Shown: positions 1 to 6,272 of the stretch, in pieces
Layout: every line of letters starts with the position of its first letter
Numbering within the stretch: the first letter of the stretch is position 1
Origin: JBCBGF01 sp039820585
GTDB lineage: Bacteria > Pseudomonadota > Alphaproteobacteria > Rhodobacterales > Rhodobacteraceae
Length of the DNA stretch: 17,465 nt
Assembly: GCA_039820585.1 (NCBI GenBank)
Contig: JBCBPV010000077.1
Location: 1-17,465, forward strand
Direction of reading: 5' to 3'
Notes under the pieces: generated by a model
The model's database searches: none
What the model saw: the letters and a program-made list of their open reading frames with translations, nothing else
Told to the model about the DNA's origin: nothing
Program-made: the position numbers and the translations under genes

Positions 1-2
1 TG

Positions 3-1178
3 GACCGGAGAGACCGAAAGCGACAGCTGATCCAGATCAGCTTTTTGAGAGACGGCCAAAGGCGCAAACAGCCATTTAACCTTGGTGCGGGCCTGGAGCC
101 CGGCCCGGCCCTTGCTGTCGCGACCGTGGCGCCATCAGCGCCGGTCACTCTGGATGCCAGCGGTCCTGTGCCAGTGGCGTTCGCGGGGTCGGGTGGAACA
201 CGCCCACCGCTTCCCCCGGGTCTGCCGCGTGATACAATGCGGGATCCTTTGCCGGCGATGGGCTTTGGGGGTGCGTTGGTTGCCACGACACTCACTACTG
301 CGCCCGCGCTGGCCAGCCCGGCGCCAGCGGTTGCGGCATTTTCAGTTGAGGCTTTGCGGCCCGTCGACAAGGCTTTGCCAATCCCAACCCTTGCAGCGGT
401 CGTTCCGGAGCAAGTGCTTCCCCAGGTTCAAGAAACTATTCTGGGCGTAAACGTCTTTGTACACGCCCCGGGCACTGCCCAGCAGTCTGCGGCAAGCGCC
501 ATCACTGTCCTGCGCACGGTCGGGTTAGAGGCCACGCTGACCGCGCCAGTGGCTTTCGGGATCAGTCAAAGTAATATCCGCTACTTCCACGCCGAGGACC
601 GTGCAGCCGCCGCCGAAGTGGCTCGGTTGCTGAACGCAGACCTACGCGATTTCACTGATTTTCGGCCTAGTCCGCGCGCAGGTACCGTCGAGGTCTGGAT
701 CGCGGGCCGGGCCAGCGCGCCGCAGCCGCAGCCGCTGTTGCGCGAGGTGCCACTGGTCGATTTCAGCAGCCTGCCCGTGCCCGAGGCTCTCGCCCCCCTG
801 CCGCAAGAGACACGGCGCAACGGCGTATTCTCGCGCCTGTTTGGGGGCACGGGTAACCGTGCAAACCGCTTCGCCGAGCGGCGAGAGAGCGATGATGACG
901 ATGATGGCAACCGGTTCGACCGCTCCGCCCGCGTGGAGGAGCAGGCGGCTGCACCTGATGACAGTGCCAGCGATCAGGCGGAGGCAGAAAAGTCAGAGGG
1001 TGAGGCGGCCCAGTCATCGCATGAAGGGTCCGAGCCCATAGATGGCGGTGATGACAGTGCCCAAGATGATAGCGCGGCGTCAGACGAGGCCGACAGCGAC
1101 GGCGGCGGCGAGGATAGCGGCGATGCCGATGGTGCGAGTGACGCTGATCCCGGCGCTGATGATGGCGGCGACGAATAG
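3..1178 (+). CDS. LytR_C-like domain protein with acidic C-terminal tail (5' partial)
   Basis: The reading frame is open to the left edge of the window, so the 5' end is probably missing. From position 3 a basic stretch is followed by a long Ala/Pro/Val-rich linker. Around 447-710 there is a compact alpha/beta segment (begins VNVFVHAPG, ends VEVWIAGR, with SNIRYFHAED and AAAEVARLL between) that resembles the LytR_C domain found at the C-terminus of LytR-type envelope proteins. It contains no LytR-CpsA-Psr catalytic domain in the visible part. The last ~100 residues (about 885-1175) are low-complexity, with roughly 35-40% Asp/Glu plus Ser, Gly and Ala. In-frame starts inside the window are TTG at 45 and ATG at 237. 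Starting at 237 would give a weak signal-peptide-like stretch ending in an ALA-S site, so a shorter exported protein is a real alternative. The gene ends 34 nt before the methyltransferase gene. Its specific function is unknown. Confidence 0.6.
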   Translation, partial: DRRDRKRQLIQISFLRDGQRRKQPFNLGAGLEPGPALAVATVAPSAPVTLDASGPVPVAFAGSGGTRPPLPPGLPRDTMRDPLPAMGFGGALVATTLTTAPALASPAPAVAAFSVEALRPVDKALPIPTLAAVVPEQVLPQVQETILGVNVFVHAPGTAQQSAASAITVLRTVGLEATLTAPVAFGISQSNIRYFHAEDRAAAAEVARLLNADLRDFTDFRPSPRAGTVEVWIAGRASAPQPQPLLREVPLVDFSSLPVPEALAPLPQETRRNGVFSRLFGGTGNRANRFAERRESDDDDDGNRFDRSARVEEQAAAPDDSASDQAEAEKSEGEAAQSSHEGSEPIDGGDDSAQDDSAASDEADSDGGGEDSGDADGASDADPGADDGGDE

Positions 1179-1212
1179 CGCTGCGCAAACCGGTATAGTC
1201 TAAGCCCGTCCC

Positions 1213-2385
1213 ATGACACCACCTGCCCGGATCGCGGCCGCGATCGCGATCCTTGACGATATCCTGTCCGGCACCGCACCGGAACCCGCGCTTAGCCGCT
1301 GGAGCCGGAGCAACCGGTATGCCGGATCCGGCGACCGGGCCGTAATCCGCGATCATGTGTTCGACGCCCTGCGCCGCCGCCGTTCCTTCGCTGCACTTGG
1401 GGGCGCGACGACGGGGCGCGGCCTGATGATCGGTGCAGTCCGCGCGGCGGGAGGGAAACTGGATGTGGTTTTCAACGGCACGGGCTATGCGCCGCCGCCC
1501 TTGACGGATGCCGAGGCGCAGCATGACCCGGGGCCTCTGCCGGACGCGGTGGCCCATGACATCCCCGATTGGCTGGAAGCCCCGTTGCGCGACAGTTTGA
1601 GCAGTGATTTCAGCGCTGTTCTGACGCTTTTGCAATCGCGGGCGCCGGTGTTTTTGCGTGTAAACGTGGCGAAAACCAACGTGGCGGAGGCGCGGATGGC
1701 CTTGGCGAAGGATGGCATCACCACAGAACCCCATCCACTTGCAAACACCGCCTTGGAAGTTACTGAAAACCCACGCAAGATCGTATCGAGCCAAGCTTTT
1801 CGCGACGGCCTGGTAGAGCTTCAGGATGCCGCGAGCCAGGCATTGGTGGCCGATCTGCAGATGGATCCAGCCCCGGCGCGGATCCTCGATTACTGCGCCG
1901 GAGGGGGCGGGAAAGCGCTGGCCCTTGCGGCCAGGACACAAGAGGCGAGGGTCTTCGCCCATGATGGTTTGCCGCAACGGATGGCCGACCTGCCGCGCCG
2001 CGCGCAGCGGGGCGGGGCGTCCATCACTGTGATCGGTGGTGAGTGTTTGGCTCGTGAGGCGCCTTTCGACCTGGTGCTTTGCGACGTACCATGTTCGGGC
2101 AGTGGCGCGTGGCGGCGCCAGCCCGCAGCAAAGTGGGAACTGACAGCTGAGCGGCTCCAGGCTTTGCGGACGCTTCAATTGGAGATCCTGACAACAGCGA
2201 CGGGCCACGTCGCGCCGCACGGCACGCTGGTCTACGCGACCTGCTCTCTCTTGAACGCTGAGAACAACGACCAGATCGATCGCTTTACCGCAGCCCAACC
2301 GGACTGGCGGTGCCGCTCGCGCCGCATTTATTCACCTTTAGAGGGCGGCGATGGGTTCTTCTGTGCTGTCTTGACGCGCGATTGA
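1213..2385 (+). CDS. rsmB: RsmB/NOP2-family 16S rRNA m5C methyltransferase
   Basis: Predicted SAM-dependent RNA cytosine-5 methyltransferase, 390 aa. The family signatures appear in order: FRDGLVELQDAASQ at about 196-209, the SAM-binding loop DYCAGGGGK (226-234, in place of the usual CAAPGGK), DVPCSGSG with Cys294 followed by RRQPAAKW, and YATCSLLNAEN with Cys344. By family precedent the TC cysteine (344) is the nucleophile and the PC cysteine (294) releases the product. The C-terminus GDGFFCAVL matches the family end. The N-terminal ~120 residues are shorter than the NusB-like domain of E. coli RsmB (429 aa in total), so that RNA-binding module is reduced. The substrate by homology is a cytosine in 16S rRNA (C967 in E. 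coli); another RNA target is possible. No convincing Shine-Dalgarno precedes the ATG. It ends 31 nt before the cckA start and may be co-transcribed with it. Confidence 0.88.
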   Translation: MTPPARIAAAIAILDDILSGTAPEPALSRWSRSNRYAGSGDRAVIRDHVFDALRRRRSFAALGGATTGRGLMIGAVRAAGGKLDVVFNGTGYAPPPLTDAEAQHDPGPLPDAVAHDIPDWLEAPLRDSLSSDFSAVLTLLQSRAPVFLRVNVAKTNVAEARMALAKDGITTEPHPLANTALEVTENPRKIVSSQAFRDGLVELQDAASQALVADLQMDPAPARILDYCAGGGGKALALAARTQEARVFAHDGLPQRMADLPRRAQRGGASITVIGGECLAREAPFDLVLCDVPCSGSGAWRRQPAAKWELTAERLQALRTLQLEILTTATGHVAPHGTLVYATCSLLNAENNDQIDRFTAAQPDWRCRSRRIYSPLEGGDGFFCAVLTRD

Positions 2386-2404
2386 GTTGGCGCATATACA
2401 ACTC
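2384..2404. repeat. Inverted repeat at the rsmB-cckA junction
   Basis: GAGTTG (2384-2389) and CAACTC (2399-2404) are perfect inverted arms around a 9-nt AT-richer centre. The repeat overlaps the rsmB stop codon and ends just before the cckA ribosome-binding sequence. It could be an operator-like dyad or a small RNA hairpin controlling cckA translation. A six-base arm can also arise by chance. Confidence 0.35.
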
Positions 2405-2416
2405 TAGGTGGTGTGC

Positions 2417-4813
2417 ATGAACGAGCTTAAGGGCGGGTTAAGGAATTCCGCCGGAAATGAGCGCAATACGAATCATTGGTCATGGGAGCCTGACTTGAAA
2501 CCACCGCCGCGCGAAACCGCGACGATGCTGTCTGATGGTGCCAGCTCAGTTGCGCGGGCGGGGCAGCTTGTCGGGCTGGGGGCAGGGTGCCTGATGGCGG
2601 CCTACCTGATGCCGGGCACGGCCATCGGCACAGGCGTCTTCTTCGCCGGCACGGGTTTGTTATCGCTCGCCGCGATCCTTCATTTCTTCGAGCGGCGCCG
2701 CAACCGGGCAGACGAGGCCATGTTCCATGCGGTGTCGCATTTCGTTGAACACGACGCCTCGCCCAGTTTCACCACCAATACCGAAGGTATTATCGGCTAT
2801 CAAAACACCGCGGCCGCTGAAAGGTTCGGGGAAAAAGCGGGTGCCACGCTGGTGGCGGTTTTGGGTGGTGTCATCGCCTCGCCCGCTGCGGTCGTGTTCC
2901 GTTTGCAAAACCGCGCCGACGCCAAAGGCGGCGCGCGCGAAGACGTGGCGACCCGTCGCGGGCACCTGCGCCTATCGGCGCACCGGATCGGATCGGGCGC
3001 GCTGCTATGGCGGCTGGAAGATATCGCCGACCGCACCAGCCAGGGGCGCGGCGCTGACAGCATCAGCTTGCCGATGCTGACCGTGTCGAAATCGGGTACG
3101 GTACTCTTTATGAACGATGCCCTGCGGCGGATCGTGGGCGGGCGGCGCAAGTCTCTCGACAGGATTTTCTCTGACCTGCCGGTGCGCCATGGTCAGATCC
3201 AGCGGATCAATACACCTGCCGGGCTCGTCTCGGCTGAAATCGTCGAAGTGTCCGTCGCGGCCGAGCGGCGGGAATTGTACCTGATTCCGCATGAGGCGTC
3301 ATCGCCACCCCAGGCCGCACCCGTTGGCTTCGACACGCTGCCTGTGGCGCTTGTGCGGATGTCGGGTAGCGGCAAAGTGCTGTTTGCCAATCGCGCCGCG
3401 CAGGATCTGCTGCAATTGGACCCCTCTGAGACGGTGGTTTTCACCGATCTCGTCGACAGTCTGGGACGGCCCGTGCACCAGTGGATCGCGGAATCCTCCG
3501 AGGGGCGCACCGGGCGCGGCACCGAGTTTTTGCGCGCTCGCCGTCCGTCGCGTGATGTGTTCTTGCAGGTGTCGCTGAACCCCTGGCACCACGGCGACGC
3601 GGGTGAGGTTCTGGCGGTTCTGAGCGATGCGACAGAGCTGAAATCGCTTGAGGCGCAGTTTGTGCAAAGTCAGAAGATGCAGGCCATCGGGCAGCTGGCC
3701 GGTGGTGTGGCGCATGATTTCAACAACCTTCTGACGGCAATCAGCGGCCACTGTGATCTTCTCTTGTTGCGCCACGATTCGAGCGATCCGGATTTCGGCG
3801 ACCTTGAACAGATCCGCCAGAACGCCAACCGTGCCGCGGCGCTGGTGGGCCAGCTTCTGGCGTTTTCGCGCAAACAGACCTTGCAGACCCGGCTGATCGA
3901 CCTGCGCGATACAATGGCCGACCTGACACATTTGCTGAACCGGCTGGTGGGCGAGCGTGTAACGCTAGAGCTGAACGCCGAAGACGGGCTGAAGCACGTT
4001 CGCGCCGACCCCCGGCAACTGGAACAGGTGATGATGAACCTCGTCGTCAACGCCCGTGATGCGATGCCCGAAGGCGGGGTGATTAGCATCGAGGCGCGGC
4101 CTGTGGCGTTGCGCCATGAGCTGACGCGCGACCGGGCCACGGTGCCGCCGGGTGATTACGTGGTGCTGCAGGTTAGCGACTCTGGCATGGGCATCGCATC
4201 AGAGAACCTGCCGAAAGTGTTTGAGCCATTCTACACCACCAAACGCACGGGCGAGGGTACGGGGCTGGGCCTGTCCACGGTGTATGGCATCGTCAAACAG
4301 ACCGGCGGCTTTATCTTTGCCGATAGTGCGGTGGGCAGCGGGACGACCTTTACCCTCTATTTCCCTGCCGAAGAGGCGCAGCAGTTGACTGAGGAAGACC
4401 AGCCCGCGCAGATCCCTGCAAATGCCATGGCTGAGCCTGTGCGCAACGGCGATGTGGTGATTCTGCTGGTGGAGGACGAGGCACCGGTGCGCGCCTTTGC
4501 GTCCCGCGCGTTGCGGCTGCGCGGGTATACCGTGCTGGAGGCGGAGAATGCAGAGGACGCGCTGGAACAGCTCGACGATGATAACTTGCACGTGGATGTG
4601 TTTGTGACTGACGTGATCATGCCCGGCATGGATGGCCCCAGCTGGGTCAGCGCGGCGTTGAAGCGGCGGCCGGACACACGGGTGATCTTTGTGTCCGGAT
4701 ATGCGCAAGAGAATTTTGCCGAAAGCCAGGCCCAAATCCCGCATTCGACGTTCTTGCCAAAGCCATTCTCGCTGACGCAGTTGACGGAAACGGTACGCCA
4801 ACAGCTACATTGA
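2417..4813 (+). CDS. cckA: CckA-type hybrid sensor histidine kinase
   Basis: Membrane-bound hybrid kinase (798 aa from ATG 2417) at the head of the CckA-ChpT-CtrA phosphorelay. Order: short cytoplasmic N-terminus; two closely spaced hydrophobic segments (about 49-67 and 70-91) followed by an ERRR stop-transfer; three PAS-like segments (about 107-150, 215-245, 304-400), the last being the clearest; HisKA with AGGVAHDFNNLL and phospho-acceptor His433; HATPase with N-box Asn541/Asn545, D-box DSGMG (Asp588) and GEGTGLGLS near 612-620; and a C-terminal receiver (about 676-798) with VEDE and phospho-acceptor Asp732 in TDVIMPGMDG. This is the CckA architecture and sequence style. ATG 2417 is preferred because AGGTGG ends 5 nt upstream; GTG codons at 2408 and 2411 are alternatives adding two or three residues. 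No chpT or divL gene is in the window. By family knowledge, CckA switches between kinase and phosphatase modes to set CtrA~P (c-di-GMP-controlled in Caulobacter). Confidence 0.93.
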   Translation: MNELKGGLRNSAGNERNTNHWSWEPDLKPPPRETATMLSDGASSVARAGQLVGLGAGCLMAAYLMPGTAIGTGVFFAGTGLLSLAAILHFFERRRNRADEAMFHAVSHFVEHDASPSFTTNTEGIIGYQNTAAAERFGEKAGATLVAVLGGVIASPAAVVFRLQNRADAKGGAREDVATRRGHLRLSAHRIGSGALLWRLEDIADRTSQGRGADSISLPMLTVSKSGTVLFMNDALRRIVGGRRKSLDRIFSDLPVRHGQIQRINTPAGLVSAEIVEVSVAAERRELYLIPHEASSPPQAAPVGFDTLPVALVRMSGSGKVLFANRAAQDLLQLDPSETVVFTDLVDSLGRPVHQWIAESSEGRTGRGTEFLRARRPSRDVFLQVSLNPWHHGDAGEVLAVLSDATELKSLEAQFVQSQKMQAIGQLAGGVAHDFNNLLTAISGHCDLLLLRHDSSDPDFGDLEQIRQNANRAAALVGQLLAFSRKQTLQTRLIDLRDTMADLTHLLNRLVGERVTLELNAEDGLKHVRADPRQLEQVMMNLVVNARDAMPEGGVISIEARPVALRHELTRDRATVPPGDYVVLQVSDSGMGIASENLPKVFEPFYTTKRTGEGTGLGLSTVYGIVKQTGGFIFADSAVGSGTTFTLYFPAEEAQQLTEEDQPAQIPANAMAEPVRNGDVVILLVEDEAPVRAFASRALRLRGYTVLEAENAEDALEQLDDDNLHVDVFVTDVIMPGMDGPSWVSAALKRRPDTRVIFVSGYAQENFAESQAQIPHSTFLPKPFSLTQLTETVRQQLH

Positions 4814-4842
4814 GCGCTGAAAAACCTTTAGGCCTGTCCGCT

Positions 4843-4857
4843 TTAACCCCCTGATAA
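4843..4857. promoter_or_regulatory. Candidate CtrA-binding site upstream of recA
   Basis: TTAA (4843-4846), seven bases, then ATAA (4854-4857) matches the alphaproteobacterial CtrA consensus TTAA-N7-TTAA with one mismatch. Each half is followed by C (TTAACC, ATAACCAT), as in strong half-sites. It lies 36 nt upstream of the putative recA -35 element. The position suits activation or modulation. The match is from sequence only. Confidence 0.5.
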
Positions 4858-4892
4858 CCATTCCCGCGCTAGGCAGAGTTTGAATAAAACTG

Positions 4893-4921
4893 TTGCCATG
4901 TTCTGCTTTTGGTCGCATAAC
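4893..4921 (+). promoter_or_regulatory. Putative sigma70-type recA promoter
   Basis: TTGCCA (4893-4898) and CATAAC (4916-4921) are separated by 17 nt, giving 5/6 and 4/6 matches to the -35 and -10 consensus. The start point would fall near 4928, about 70 nt before the recA ATG and at the edge of the LexA box. Confidence 0.5.
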
Positions 4922-4930
4922 GCCGAAAAA

Positions 4931-4945
4931 GAACAAGAGGCGAAC
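4931..4945. promoter_or_regulatory. LexA (SOS) box of recA
   Basis: GAAC (4931-4934), seven bases, GAAC (4942-4945) is a perfect match to the alphaproteobacterial LexA recognition sequence GAAC-N7-GAAC. It sits about 10 nt downstream of the putative -10, so bound LexA would block initiation. This is the expected arrangement for SOS induction of recA after DNA damage. Confidence 0.9.
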
Positions 4946-4996
4946 ATTAGCAGTCATTGCCGCCCCCGGGCGCGTATGGAATAAGGAACAGGACCA

Positions 4997-6088
4997 ATGG
5001 CAACGGCAAGCATTCTCGACATGAGCGACAAGCGCACAAACGACAAACAAAAGGCCCTCGATTCGGCTCTTGCCCAGATCGAACGCCAGTTCGGCAAGGG
5101 CTCGATCATGAAGCTCGGCGGTGAAAACGCCATTCAAGAGATCGAGGCCACGTCGACCGGATCGCTCGGCCTTGATATCGCGCTGGGGATCGGGGGGCTG
5201 CCCAAGGGCCGGATCATCGAGATCTATGGACCAGAAAGCTCTGGTAAGACAACGCTCACGCTGCATTGCGTGGCCGAGGAACAGAAAAAAGGCGGTGTCT
5301 GCGCCTTTGTAGACGCCGAACATGCGCTGGATCCGCAATATGCGCGCAAACTGGGCGTCGATCTGGACGAGCTGTTGATCAGCCAACCCGACACTGGCGA
5401 ACAAGCGCTTGAGATTACCGAAACCCTCGTGCGTTCCGGTGCGGTCAGCATGGTGGTGGTCGACTCGGTCGCTGCCCTGACCCCGCAGAAGGAATTGGAA
5501 GGCGATATGGGTGATAGCGCCCCCGGCCTTCAGGCGCGTTTGATGAGCCAGGCCATGCGCAAGCTGACCGCTGCGATCAGCCGCTCGAACTGCATGGTGA
5601 TCTTCATCAACCAGATCCGCATGAAGATCGGCGTCATGTTCGGCTCGCCCGAGACGACGACGGGCGGCAATGCGCTTAAGTTCTATTCATCGGTTCGTCT
5701 GGACATCCGCCGGATTGGCGCGTTGAAGGACCGCGATGAGGTTGTGGGCAACGCCACGCGTGTAAAGGTGGTCAAGAACAAGGTCGCCCCGCCGTTCAAA
5801 CAGGTCGAGTTCGACATTATGTATGGCGAAGGCATCTCGAAAATGGGCGAGCTGTTGGATCTTGGCGCCAAGGCGGGCGTGGTTGAGAAATCGGGCGCCT
5901 GGTTCTCTTACGGGGATGAGCGGATCGGCCAGGGGCGCGAAAACGCCAAGACGTTCCTGAAAGACAACCCATCGATCGCCTACCAGATCGAGGATAAGAT
6001 TCGCGCGGCCCACGGGCTAGAGTTCGATATGCCGCCCGAAGAGGCCAAGGCCGCCGAGGCCGGTGAAGACGATATTCTCGAAGCGTGA
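4997..6088 (+). CDS. recA: RecA recombinase
   Basis: RecA, 363 aa, polymerises on single-stranded DNA, drives homologous strand exchange and stimulates LexA self-cleavage. Near-complete identity to the family is visible: the N-terminal polymerisation helix (KALDSALAQIERQFGKGSIMKL), Walker A GPESSGKT at 78-85 (Lys84, Thr85), the VVVDSVAAL Walker B strand, the L1/L2 DNA-binding loops including NQIRMKIGVMFGSPETT followed by TGG, and the acidic C-terminal tail. The length is normal. The ATG has AAGGA 9 nt upstream. Its own promoter carries a LexA box and a CtrA-like box, and a hairpin with a short T-run follows the gene, so it appears to be monocistronic. Confidence 0.99.
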   Translation: MATASILDMSDKRTNDKQKALDSALAQIERQFGKGSIMKLGGENAIQEIEATSTGSLGLDIALGIGGLPKGRIIEIYGPESSGKTTLTLHCVAEEQKKGGVCAFVDAEHALDPQYARKLGVDLDELLISQPDTGEQALEITETLVRSGAVSMVVVDSVAALTPQKELEGDMGDSAPGLQARLMSQAMRKLTAAISRSNCMVIFINQIRMKIGVMFGSPETTTGGNALKFYSSVRLDIRRIGALKDRDEVVGNATRVKVVKNKVAPPFKQVEFDIMYGEGISKMGELLDLGAKAGVVEKSGAWFSYGDERIGQGRENAKTFLKDNPSIAYQIEDKIRAAHGLEFDMPPEEAKAAEAGEDDILEA

Positions 6089-6130
6089 GCGTAGCGGTTT
6101 ACCTGCCCTGTAGGTAGCGAAATACAGACG

Positions 6131-6161
6131 ACCGGGCGCGGCAAAGGCGGCGTCCGGTTTT
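6131..6161 (+). terminator. Rho-independent terminator-like hairpin after recA
   Basis: Arms ACCGGGCGC (6131-6139) and GCGTCCGGT (6150-6158) pair over 9 positions with one G-U wobble and a 10-nt loop, followed by TTTT (6158-6161). It starts 42 nt after the recA stop. The T-run is short, so termination may be partial. The remaining 6162-6272 before alaS holds no clear promoter match that I can see. Confidence 0.6.
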
Positions 6162-6272
6162 GTACGCCGTGCCATTCGCCTATTGGCCCGCCCGGGTGCC
6201 CTGTGGACAGCCCCTGTTGCCAAGGCTACATCATGCGGACTGCGAAAATCCCAGCCAGCAAAGGCCCGCGCC

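Noticed and set aside
885..1175. Tandem repeat or RTX-type calcium-binding repeat in the acidic tail
   Set aside because: The Asp/Gly/Ser-rich sequence has no regular GGxGxDxxx nonapeptide period; it is plain low-complexity.
763..2298. Long minus-strand open frame (511 codons) opposite the LytR_C-like and rsmB genes
   Set aside because: Its product is Arg/His-rich and low-complexity with no recognisable domain, and the opposite strand encodes clear rsmB motifs. High GC suppresses stops in antisense frames.
6183..6272. N-terminal extension of AlaRS by 30 codons
   Set aside because: The extra residues are not AlaRS-like, and canonical AlaRS sequence begins exactly at ATG 6273.
6089..6272. T-box or other riboswitch upstream of alaS
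   Set aside because: No conserved T-box sequence or specifier-like structure; T-boxes are not expected in Alphaproteobacteria. The region is explained by a recA terminator plus a short leader.
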